From: JBEIUO01 sp964549785
GTDB lineage: Bacteria > Planctomycetota > Phycisphaerae > Phycisphaerales > UBA1924
NCBI GenBank assembly: GCA_964549785.1
Contig: CAZJXA010000006.1
Location: 1 to 39,643 of the forward strand
Direction: 5' to 3'
Length of the DNA: 39,643 nt
Shown here: positions 8,700-16,133 of the stretch, piece after piece
Layout: each line of letters begins with the position of its first letter
How positions within the stretch are numbered: the first letter of the stretch is position 1
Notes under the pieces: model-generated
What the model was told of the DNA's origin: nothing
The model's input: the letters and a program-made list of their open reading frames with translations, nothing else
The model's database searches: none
Position numbers and translations under genes: made by a program

Positions 8700-9551
8700 T
8701 CAGGGCGTTGCGGCCGGCGCAGGTGGTGGCGTCGGTGCCGCCGGGGCCGGGGCCAACTCGAAGGTCAGCGATGACCATGTGCTGAGCCAGTCGGTTTCGC
8801 TGCCGTCGGGCCGGCGTTCCATGCGGATGGAGTTGATGAGCCACGTTCCGGCGGTCTCGAACTTGAAATTGACTAACCCGTTCGCATCGGTGCGGACTTT
8901 CAGCCACTCTTGGGGAGCTGCGGCGTTGGTGGCCCGCACGAGGGTATCGGGCATGGGTTTGCCGTCCGAGAGCAGCAGGAATTGTATCTCATCGCCCGCC
9001 GCGTGCGCGTAGATGTCGCTCTGGGGCACAAATTCCACTTTGAGGCCCAGTGCTTTCTTCCAAACCTCGGCGGCGTTGGTCTTCTCGACGCAGATGACGG
9101 TTTTTGCGCATCGTTGGAAGGCTTCGGAGCCTTCCTTGGCCGTCTCTCCCCGATCCGCGCGGTCCTTGACGATGTGGTCGAGTCCTACTTCCTTGAGATA
9201 GGCATTGAATTTTTCGGCCTCTAACGTGATGACGGTGGGTTTACCTTCATAAGCCGCCACGTGAACTCCGACGTCCCGCAGACGCGTCATCCCCGCCGGA
9301 TCGCGACCATCGATGCCGCCGATGTCGGCCCGACCACCCGGACCTTCGATGAAAAACCGCTCCAGTTTCGTGGGGTCGCGCGGCCGCGACTCGCCCGGGA
9401 AGCCGTCACCGACCTGAAGGTGAAAGGTCAAAACCGCGTTGTTATCGGGATGGAATTGTGCGGGTAGAACCCAGTACTCGTGGGCGATCGCTGCCCCGGC
9501 GGAAAGCGCAAGCGAGAGTGCGGCGGCCAGGGTTTGGAGAGTTCGGATCAT
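8700..9551 (-). CDS. Exported DUF4198-type protein
   Basis: 283 residues from the ATG at 9551, chosen because a signal peptide follows directly (LQTLAAALSLALSAGAAIAH). The mature protein begins HEYWVLPAQFHPDNNAVLTF, the characteristic opening of DUF4198 proteins, which are often found near metal uptake genes and have carboxypeptidase-regulatory-like beta-sandwiches. A later segment (LVRATNAAAPQEWLKVRTDA then GLVNFKFETAGTWLINS) fits that beta-sandwich domain. The C-terminus is a Pro/Ala tail. No TonB receptor or metal transporter is next to it here, so metal handling is only a family-level suggestion. The next minus-strand gene, the membrane fusion, starts 68 bp downstream. Confidence 0.8.
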   Translation of the reverse strand: MIRTLQTLAAALSLALSAGAAIAHEYWVLPAQFHPDNNAVLTFHLQVGDGFPGESRPRDPTKLERFFIEGPGGRADIGGIDGRDPAGMTRLRDVGVHVAAYEGKPTVITLEAEKFNAYLKEVGLDHIVKDRADRGETAKEGSEAFQRCAKTVICVEKTNAAEVWKKALGLKVEFVPQSDIYAHAAGDEIQFLLLSDGKPMPDTLVRATNAAAPQEWLKVRTDANGLVNFKFETAGTWLINSIRMERRPDGSETDWLSTWSSLTFELAPAPAAPTPPPAPAATP

Positions 9552-9709
9552 CAGGGATATCTCGATAGGGCAGGGGTCTGCTTTGTGAAAAAGAGTGAAC
9601 GACCGCGTTGGATCGTCCACCCCAGATATTAGTTGACGAGCGATAAGTGGTTGACGCCTTAGATGGAAAGTTGGGCTGAACGACGGAACATTGCGCTCGC
9701 GACGTGACC

Positions 9710-11176
9710 TCAGTTGGGCGACCCGGGGAGCGGCGTGTTGATATAGGGAAATTGATTTCCGAAGAACGAATCGTCAATGAACGCACCGTCGGTGAAGGGG
9801 AGATTGCCTTGAGGGGCGCAACCGCCCGGGACACCGGCGTCGGGGTAGAGAGCGCCCATGACCACGCGGAGGGAAATATCGACGACATCATCGCCCGGGC
9901 GACGCCCGTTGGGATAGCCCTGGAGGTCTCCACCGAGAACGCCGAGCCGGCTCTGCGAGCCGCGGGGAGTGATGGGGATACCGCTCGGGCCGGTGTTGGT
10001 GTTGAGACGAAGCATTTCGGAAGCGACAACGCCCACGGGCTGATTGAGGCCGGTAACGCCGGTCAAGAAAACCGAGACAAGGTCCGCCCTCGGCAGACAC
10101 GGGGGTGTCACGCCGAACAGCGTGTTGAGGAGCACCGGGAGCGTCGGGTTTGTGACGTAAGTCGCGAACTGCCCATCGCCCGAGGGTGGGCTGGCATTGA
10201 AGAGATTCTTGTCCCTCAGGCCGACGACCAGTTCGTTCACAAGCGGCATCGCCAAGCGGGAAACCTGAACGAACGTGCCCTGCTCGGAGGCGGGTTTGCT
10301 AAAGGTGGGGTTGGTCGTGAGCACTCGCGAGCGGGGGAGGCTGGCCGAGGTCCATGCGCCGATGACCGGGTCTCCGGCCTTGCCGCGGAGGAAGGCGGCC
10401 GGGATTTCAAGGATCAGGCTCGTGACGTTCTTGTCGGCGAGGTCGTCGGCCTCACCGCTCTCGGGCCCGAGCGGATTGGTGTTCACGAGGTCGAAGACTT
10501 CGCCGAGGTTCACGACGAAGGGATCCTTGCGCTGACCCACGAACGCACGACCGGTGAGGGCTGAACCGGGCAGTGAGATATTGGCGATGTGGGCGTTGGC
10601 GTAGGTCGCGTAATCGGGTATGGTCTTGTTGCCGATGTTGTCCACCGGCTTGCGGAACGTGGCGGAGCCGTTGCTGAGATCAAGCACGGAGTTGCTGGCA
10701 CCGGTGTAGCGGTCGCCCCGCACCACGGAGAGGTTGTAGGTTTCAACGACGTTCAGCAACGCCGTATCGGCGGGGCCGGGGCCGACGCCGCCGGCAATCA
10801 CCAGCGGGATAGGGACGCTCTGGCCGCCTACATCGAGGGAAATGTTGCGGTTCACGGTCTGAAACCGGAATGAGAACGTGATGTCCTCGCGCGAATCGCC
10901 GTTGTTGTCGACGTGGATTTGGTACACGGCGTCGGGATCGAGCGTGAAGTAGTTCGGCCCGCCGTAAGGATCTTGCAGCGGGTAGTAATTGGCGACGATG
11001 GTCACGAAGCCCTCGCGACCGGGTTCGTAACTGTTGAAAAGGTACACGTCGGTCGAGTCGGTCTTGGGATGCTCTTTCACGAAGGGGGCTTCGGCGTGGG
11101 ACGAAGCGAGGGCCGTAGCCGAACACAACGACGTACACGTGGCAGCCAACAGGAGCCGGGCGATAGCGGATTTCAT
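9710..11176 (-). CDS. Exported DUF4331-type protein
   Basis: 488 residues with a signal peptide of about 24 residues (MKSAIARLLLAATCTSLCSA, then TALA). The mature start SSHAEAPFVKEHPKTDSTDV followed by YLF is the DUF4331 signature (SSHREAP...D.TDVYAF in relatives). The rest is a long beta-rich extracellular region with repeated aromatic and Asn/Gly turns. An AGAGGAGG ribosome-binding site sits ten bases before the ATG. The family function is unknown. It lies 47 bp after the PEP-CTERM-like gene and 158 bp before the DUF4198 gene on the same strand, so the three exported proteins may share a transcript. Confidence 0.85.
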   Translation of the reverse strand: MKSAIARLLLAATCTSLCSATALASSHAEAPFVKEHPKTDSTDVYLFNSYEPGREGFVTIVANYYPLQDPYGGPNYFTLDPDAVYQIHVDNNGDSREDITFSFRFQTVNRNISLDVGGQSVPIPLVIAGGVGPGPADTALLNVVETYNLSVVRGDRYTGASNSVLDLSNGSATFRKPVDNIGNKTIPDYATYANAHIANISLPGSALTGRAFVGQRKDPFVVNLGEVFDLVNTNPLGPESGEADDLADKNVTSLILEIPAAFLRGKAGDPVIGAWTSASLPRSRVLTTNPTFSKPASEQGTFVQVSRLAMPLVNELVVGLRDKNLFNASPPSGDGQFATYVTNPTLPVLLNTLFGVTPPCLPRADLVSVFLTGVTGLNQPVGVVASEMLRLNTNTGPSGIPITPRGSQSRLGVLGGDLQGYPNGRRPGDDVVDISLRVVMGALYPDAGVPGGCAPQGNLPFTDGAFIDDSFFGNQFPYINTPLPGSPN

Positions 11177-11223
11177 TCGGGGAACCTCCTCTTTAAGCAG
11201 TGGGCGGGGGCAAAACGGGGTTT

Positions 11224-11907
11224 TTAGCGGCGACGACGGAACCCGACGATTCCCACCGCGAGCAGCGCCACAGACGCCGGAGCGGGAAGCGAGATGTGAA
11301 GTGTGTACTCGGCGCCAGCTTGCGGGCCGCCGAGGGTGAACGAAGAGTCGCCCGGGGTAGCGCCACCGAAGGCGTAGCCGCCGAACTCTCCGTCGGGGCG
11401 AGCCAGTTCCGTGAACAGGGAGCCGGTGAAACTGGCGTTCGCGGTGTTCGATGCCGACGCCACCGCGACGAAGTACTGACCCGCACCCGTCAGAGAAATC
11501 ATCCCGAGGAAGGCATCGAGGTCGGTCGAACTGCCTGGGTCGGTCGGAAAGGAGTCGTCGTTGTCGCCCAGCAGCGTTCCATCGGCGGAAAAAACCGCGA
11601 CGTAACTGTCGAAAGCCGCTCCGCCGTCGATATCAAACCAAGCGAACCCGCCCGGGGAGTTGAAGGAATAGAAATCGATGTCGCTTCCACCGGCTCGCCC
11701 GGTGACGCTGGCCGTCGGGATATTGCCGAACACGAGCGGGTTGACGTTAGCCGTAAATGCCCCGTCCGGAAGACTTTGGGCGGATCCGCGTAAGTTGTTG
11801 ATCGCGGCACCGTCGATTTCGTTCTCCAGTACGGGGTTAGCGAGCGCTGGCGCTGCCCCAAAAATACACAACGCCATCCCGATCCGTGCTTGCCTCGGTG
11901 AAATCAC
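11224..11907 (-). CDS. PEP-CTERM-like surface protein with a PPC-type domain
   Basis: 227 residues from a GTG start at 11907, supported by AAGGAGAG seven bases upstream and an immediate signal peptide (ISPRQARIGMALCIFGAAPA). The longer open frame has no such support. The central part (SDIDFYSFNSPGGFAWFDID, DSYVAVFSADGTLLGDNDDS, GQYFVAVASAS) resembles the bacterial pre-peptidase C-terminal / DVUA0089-type beta-sandwich. The C-terminus PAPASVALLAVGIVGFRRRR has the three parts of a PEP-CTERM sorting signal: a short Pro motif (PAP in place of PEP), a membrane segment and an Arg cluster. It is presumably recognised by an exosortase encoded elsewhere. The role of the protein is unknown. Confidence 0.75.
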   Translation of the reverse strand: MISPRQARIGMALCIFGAAPALANPVLENEIDGAAINNLRGSAQSLPDGAFTANVNPLVFGNIPTASVTGRAGGSDIDFYSFNSPGGFAWFDIDGGAAFDSYVAVFSADGTLLGDNDDSFPTDPGSSTDLDAFLGMISLTGAGQYFVAVASASNTANASFTGSLFTELARPDGEFGGYAFGGATPGDSSFTLGGPQAGAEYTLHISLPAPASVALLAVGIVGFRRRR

Positions 11908-12306
11908 GACCTCTCTCCTTAAACGAATATAGACGGAACCGACACCACCACGACCACTCGCATTACTGACTAATTCTCCGCCCTGCCACATTTCTGCGAT
12001 GAGGCTTGCGTTAAACAAAGAACATCCCCGCCACCCTTTCGAGGGCCACCCATGATGGGTTTTCCGACGAATGAAATCACGGGTTTTCAACGGGGCGCCC
12101 GGGACGTCGCGGGCGGTTGCGGGTGAGATGTCAGTGCGTTCAACGACACGATGTGGTGACGTCATCACTCCTGACCAGTCCTGTCGGCGTTTCACAAAAG
12201 TCGAGGATGCGTTCGCGGGGCGGCCCTTGGAAACGGCTCGGTCCATCTCAGCTTTCACCTGCTTGAAGGCTTTTCGGCTTCCCTACGGTTCTTTTTAGAA
12301 CCTGCG
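11908..12306. other. Intergenic region between divergent genes, no gene seen
   Basis: Separates the minus-strand PEP-CTERM-like gene from mcsA. It must carry promoters in both directions, but I could not identify a convincing -35/-10 pair. Apart from the ribosome-binding site at 11911-11920 I see no structured element. Confidence 0.6.
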
Positions 12307-12942
12307 ATGAAATGCGATCACTGCGACAAATCCGCTACGGTGCGCGAAACCACCGTCACCAACGGCGCCAAGGTCGAGCGGAATCTTTGCGAAGCCTGTG
12401 CCATCCAATTGGGAGTGTTGCCGGATACCGCCGCGGCCGCTACGGGTTCCGCTTCACAGGCCGTGTACGTTTCTGTTCAGGGTCGCCCGATTGCCTCGGT
12501 TTGCGGGGTGTGCGGGACGACCCTCAGCGATTTCAAGCAGCACGGCCTGCTCGGCTGCGCCGACTGCTACAAAGTCTTCGAGCCCCAGTTAGTCCCGCTC
12601 CTTGAACGGGCTCATGAAGGTGGCGTCGCCCATCGTGGTAAATCGCCTTCCCACACTCGCCTGTCTGGCGACGCCGGCAAACGTGCCGTCGCCGAGCCGT
12701 CCGCGACCGGGCCGACGCCCGTCGGTCGCGTCAAGAAAGTCGGGCCGGGCGATCCGGAACTGTTCAAGTTGGGCATGGTCCTTGAACAGTTGCAGATTCG
12801 CCTCAAAGAAGCCGTGGGCGCGGAACATTACGAAGCTGCTGCGAAAATCCGCGATCAGATTGTGAAACTCAAGGAGGCCGCGCCCGAGGCCGCCAGAGCG
12901 TCGCGGCGAAAACCCAAGCCCGGCGAGGAGCCCGCTCCGTGA
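12307..12942 (+). CDS. mcsA: McsA, zinc-finger activator of the protein-arginine kinase McsB
   Basis: 211 residues. Four CXXC pairs at Cys3/6, Cys28/31, Cys66/69 and Cys84/87 form two zinc-binding units as in Bacillus McsA. The C-terminal part has a UVR motif at about residues 165-190 (LKEAVGAEHYEAAAKIRDQI), followed by a short basic Pro-rich tail. A charged linker with Ala and Gly separates the two parts. McsA stimulates McsB and links it to the Clp protease system in Bacillus. The stop overlaps the start of mcsB by four bases (GTGA), a classic translational coupling that strongly supports both assignments. No ctsR or clpC is present next to the pair, unlike in Firmicutes. Confidence 0.9.
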   Translation: MKCDHCDKSATVRETTVTNGAKVERNLCEACAIQLGVLPDTAAAATGSASQAVYVSVQGRPIASVCGVCGTTLSDFKQHGLLGCADCYKVFEPQLVPLLERAHEGGVAHRGKSPSHTRLSGDAGKRAVAEPSATGPTPVGRVKKVGPGDPELFKLGMVLEQLQIRLKEAVGAEHYEAAAKIRDQIVKLKEAAPEAARASRRKPKPGEEPAP

Positions 12943-14033
12943 GCGAGAGCCCATCGTCATCCGGATCGGCCGGCGACCTCTCGCCGGGGTCCGGCGTTCC
13001 ATGGTTGGCGGGCGAGGGCGAAGCTTCCGATGTGGTGCTGTCGTCACGGGTGCGCCTGGCCCGCAACCTGGCGGGGGTCCGATTTGTCGGCAAGGCCGAC
13101 CGGCGGGAGCGGATGCATGTGCTGGAGTCGGTGCGGGCCCACTCCACCAGCCTCCAGTCGATGGGCCGAATGGTATGGATCAACCTCCACGAATCGTCGG
13201 TCAACGACCGCACCATCCTGGTCGAACGGCACCTCATTTCCAAGCAGCACTCCAAGTCTCGCGGCGGCAACGCCGAAGACCCGCGGGCGGTCCTCTTTTC
13301 AGTCCCGGACGAGCGGATCTCGATCATGGTGAATGAGGAAGACCATCTGCGGATGCAGTCGGTGATGCCCGGCCTCTGCCTCGACGCCTGCTGGCGAACT
13401 CTGGACAGCGTGGACGACGCCATCGGCGAATCGCTGCCGTTCTCGTTCGCGCCCCGCTTCGGGTACCTCACCGCGTGCCCGACCAACGTCGGAACGGGCC
13501 TGCGGATGTCGGCCATGCTGCACCTGCCCGCGTTGCGGCTGACCGGCGAACTGGAGAAGGTCAAACGGGCCGCCAACGACATCGCGCTCGCGGTCCGCGG
13601 CTTCTACGGTGAAGGATCCGAGGCTATCGGAGACCTGTATCAAATTTCCAATCAAACCACGCTGGGCAAGTCCGAAGCGACGATCTTGACCGAACTCCAG
13701 CAGGAGATCTTGCCCCGCGTCGTCGAGTACGAGCGCTCCGCGCGGCGCGAACTGCTTTCCAAGCGGCTCTCGACGATCGAAGACCAAGTTTACCGGGCGT
13801 ACGGCACGCTCTTGCACGCCCGACTCCTCGGAACCGAGGAGTCCATGACACTCCTCAGCCTTGTTCGGCTCGGCGTTGTGGCCGGGCTGATCACCGCGCA
13901 TTCCCAAGCCAAGGTCAACCGCCTCTTCCTGCTGGTGCAGCCGGGCCACCTGCAAATGCTTTCCGGAACCTCGCTGGACCAGGAACAGCGGAAAGTGGCC
14001 CGCGCGGACATTGTCAGGATGGAGTTGAAGTAG
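12939..14033 (+). CDS. mcsB: Protein-arginine kinase McsB
   Basis: 364 residues from a GTG start overlapping the mcsA stop. It belongs to the phosphagen kinase fold and transfers phosphate from ATP to arginine side chains of proteins, marking them for ClpCP in Bacillus. Visible signatures: ATP-binding SSRVRLARN (residues 35-43), NEEDHLR (132-138) with the catalytic-type Glu, and CPTNVGTGLR (180-189), with Cys180 matching the active-site cysteine. The C-terminal part (LSSIEDQVYRAYG-like, LLSLVRLGVVAG) matches the McsB-specific helical domain rather than creatine kinases. The first 30 residues are a Ser/Gly-rich extension beyond the usual start. A GC-rich hairpin downstream at 14076-14091 may end the transcript. 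Confidence 0.95.
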   Translation: MSESPSSSGSAGDLSPGSGVPWLAGEGEASDVVLSSRVRLARNLAGVRFVGKADRRERMHVLESVRAHSTSLQSMGRMVWINLHESSVNDRTILVERHLISKQHSKSRGGNAEDPRAVLFSVPDERISIMVNEEDHLRMQSVMPGLCLDACWRTLDSVDDAIGESLPFSFAPRFGYLTACPTNVGTGLRMSAMLHLPALRLTGELEKVKRAANDIALAVRGFYGEGSEAIGDLYQISNQTTLGKSEATILTELQQEILPRVVEYERSARRELLSKRLSTIEDQVYRAYGTLLHARLLGTEESMTLLSLVRLGVVAGLITAHSQAKVNRLFLLVQPGHLQMLSGTSLDQEQRKVARADIVRMELK

Positions 14034-14075
14034 GCGTAGCCTTCGGTCGCTTGAGTTACTCTTGACTCTGATTTC

Positions 14076-14091
14076 GGCCCGGCCGCGGGCC
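14076..14091 (+). terminator. Possible weak terminator after mcsB
   Basis: GGCCCG stem, GCCG loop and CGGGCC stem followed by TTGTTG. The stem is only 6 bp and the U run is broken, so read-through into the comF-like gene is plausible. Confidence 0.35.
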
Positions 14092-14116
14092 TTGTTGACT
14101 GTTACGAACGGATGTC

Positions 14117-14998
14117 ATGCCACCGCCCAAGCCCACACGCTTTGTTTGGCCGCCCAACGCCGGTTCGTTGGGCGCCCCGCCGGCCCCGACTCTCACCATC
14201 CCAACCGGACGTCGGGCCGCGCCGCCCGACGCCGATCGCTTTTGGTGGCAATCGATCGAGCGAACTTGGCTGGGGCTCCTCCGATCTTCGCTCCACGAAC
14301 GGATCGTTGAGGCCGGTTGGGAGGCCGACGAGCCCGATGCATACTGCCATCGGTGCGGGGCATCTCTGCGTCGGGCGGAGGCCCAGCATCTTGGAGCCGG
14401 CGGGTGCGGTCGCTGCCGTGACGATCCGACGCCGTGGACACGGCTGGTCCGGCTCGGGCGCTTTGACGACGTCTTGCGGGACGGCGTTCTCGAGGCCAAG
14501 TTCGAGCGCAATCACTCCGCTATCAAGGTTCTCGGCCGCGCCATGGCTGCCTCTCTTGCGGGGGCGATGCTGTCCGAAGGACGTTCACCGGTCGACACCG
14601 TTCTGGTGCCCATCCCGACCACGCGCTGGCGGACCTTTCGCCGCGGCATCGACCACTCGGGCCGGCTTGCACGGCAGATCGGATGGCATCTGCCGATCCC
14701 CACGGCCCACCTTCTCTCGCGGCAAAACGGCCGGGCTCAGGTCGGCCTCACCGCCGAATCACGGCGCCGCAACGTTCATCGAACCATGAGTCTTCGGGTC
14801 CCCCTCGCCAACGCTCCGGGCTCCGACACCGGTTCCGGGTTGCCGGGCTCGTCCGTTCCACTGATCGTGATCGTGGACGATGTCATCACGACGGGGGCGA
14901 CCCTGCGTGAGGCCTGCCGGGCACTCCGATCGGGGCTGAAGCCACAGCGGGATTTCGAGATTTGGTCGGTTGTGGCGGCCGCGGCAGAATTGGCCTGA
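14117..14998 (+). CDS. ComF-family phosphoribosyltransferase-like protein
   Basis: 293 residues. A Pro-rich N-terminal extension of about 70 residues is followed by a zinc-ribbon with Cys77/80 (CHRC) and Cys97/100 (CGRC), then a phosphoribosyltransferase fold. LVPIPTTRWRTFRRGIDHSG is typical of ComF, and VIVDDVITTGAT (about 251-262) is the PRPP-binding loop. RRRNVH and QVGLTAESR also match the family block preceding the loop. ComF is needed for DNA uptake in naturally competent bacteria, but homologues are widespread in species not known to be competent. The usual length is about 230, so the N-terminal part is unusual, and an internal start cannot be excluded. Confidence 0.87.
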   Translation: MPPPKPTRFVWPPNAGSLGAPPAPTLTIPTGRRAAPPDADRFWWQSIERTWLGLLRSSLHERIVEAGWEADEPDAYCHRCGASLRRAEAQHLGAGGCGRCRDDPTPWTRLVRLGRFDDVLRDGVLEAKFERNHSAIKVLGRAMAASLAGAMLSEGRSPVDTVLVPIPTTRWRTFRRGIDHSGRLARQIGWHLPIPTAHLLSRQNGRAQVGLTAESRRRNVHRTMSLRVPLANAPGSDTGSGLPGSSVPLIVIVDDVITTGATLREACRALRSGLKPQRDFEIWSVVAAAAELA

Positions 14999-15046
14999 CC
15001 CGCGACTGCTTTGAGGTGCCGCGTCGCCCCCCAAGAAATCGTCCAT

Positions 15047-15074
15047 AAAAAACCCCGGGCACCGGGCCCGGGGT
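15047..15074 (-). terminator. Rho-independent terminator of the DUF1579 gene
   Basis: Nine-base-pair stem (15052-15060 with 15066-15074) and a five-base loop. On the minus strand it is followed by a U run (A at 15047-15052). It lies 28 bp past the stop at 15102 and also separates the convergent comF-like gene. Confidence 0.88.
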
Positions 15075-15101
15075 CCCATAGTCTTCAACGCCGGAGCGAA
15101 A

Positions 15102-15836
15102 TCACGCCTTGCGGGTGAGTTCGGTCTTCATCATCATGTATTCCTTGCCGCTCTTGGGGTCGTTCATGTACATCTCAACCGTTTTGCTGTTGGGCCCGGT
15201 GACGGTTTCGACTTCACGCATCACCGCGGGCTTCTTGGTGATCGGGCAATTGTACTGGTAGTTCCAAGTCGTCGTCTTGCCGTCGCCGGACATGGTTCCC
15301 TCACCGACCATCACGCCCGTGCCCATGTTGTCGATCCAGGTGGAAACATATTTCTGGGAGACGTTGTCAAAGCCGGCAATTCCCATTCCCTTGTACGGCC
15401 CCATGCCCGGCATCTCGCCCGCCCAGTCGATCGAGACGAAACGGCCGTCCATGATCGGGGTGACGGTGCACGTGCTCTGGCTCTTCATTCCCTCGCTATC
15501 AGGCCCCATCCACTGCGTCGTCGAGCCCGTCCATTTGCCCACGCCCTTGGTCAACATGGCGTGCTGGTCGCCCGGCGTTCCCGCCTGAATGCAGGCCGTC
15601 ATGTCCTCCATCGTCCAACCTGCGGGCAACTTCATTCCTTCCGGCATGCCCTTCATGTCGGGCTGCGCGGCGGGGGCTACGGGCTTGGCGGGTGCAGTCG
15701 CGGTGACGGGCTTGGAGTTGACCGGGGCGGCGGGAGTGGCGGGCTTGGTTCCCTTGGTCGCGGGCTGGGCCAACGCGATAGACCCGGCTAGGGCGGCAAG
15801 GGTAACGGTACACAGTGCGAACGAATTGCGATTCAT
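15102..15836 (-). CDS. Exported DUF1579-type protein
   Basis: 244 residues with a signal peptide of about 23 (MNRNSFALCTVTLAALAGSI, ALA). An Ala/Pro/Thr/Lys linker up to about residue 60 follows, then the conserved domain: GDQHAMLTKGVGKWTGSTTQ, MDGRFVSIDWAGEMPG, MGIAGFDNVSQKYVSTWIDN and GDGKTTTWNYQY. These blocks match DUF1579, a lipocalin-like beta-barrel family of unknown function. It is rich in Met (for example MKGMPEGMK and YMMMKTEL). GGAGG lies five bases before the ATG. A strong terminator follows, so it is probably transcribed alone. Confidence 0.82.
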   Translation of the reverse strand: MNRNSFALCTVTLAALAGSIALAQPATKGTKPATPAAPVNSKPVTATAPAKPVAPAAQPDMKGMPEGMKLPAGWTMEDMTACIQAGTPGDQHAMLTKGVGKWTGSTTQWMGPDSEGMKSQSTCTVTPIMDGRFVSIDWAGEMPGMGPYKGMGIAGFDNVSQKYVSTWIDNMGTGVMVGEGTMSGDGKTTTWNYQYNCPITKKPAVMREVETVTGPNSKTVEMYMNDPKSGKEYMMMKTELTRKA

Positions 15837-16133
15837 GGAGCCTCCGAGAGATAAGAATGGCCCCGCGTACTCCCGCTTCGGTCAAGAGTGCGGCGGCCCT
15901 TTTGTCAGGTAGATAGTAGGTATCCATAACCTTGACTGTCCGCAACGGTCGGATTGGGGTTTGGTGGGAGGGCGACTGAGGACCTCGAACTTCACTTGGA
16001 CCCATTGCTCCCTCGGCCGCTTGGCCCGACCAACGCAAAGATGGGACTGAAATGAAAGGGCGGGACCGCTCGGCCCCGCCCGTCTCGTTTGGTAATGACA
16101 CGCCTTGCCCGGTGGAGGGCTGGCGGATCCGGG
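15837..16133. other. Intergenic region, one possible hairpin
   Basis: Lies between two minus-strand genes and should hold the DUF1579 promoter. The only structure seen is a hairpin near the right end (16058-16081). No gene is evident. Confidence 0.6.
16058..16081 (-). terminator. Probable terminator of the secreted protease gene
   Basis: GGGCGGG pairs with CCCGCCC (16058-16064 with 16075-16081), with two more pairs after one mismatch and a four-base loop. The U tract on the minus strand is weak (CUUUCAUUU). It lies about 50 bp after the stop at 16134. Confidence 0.5.
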
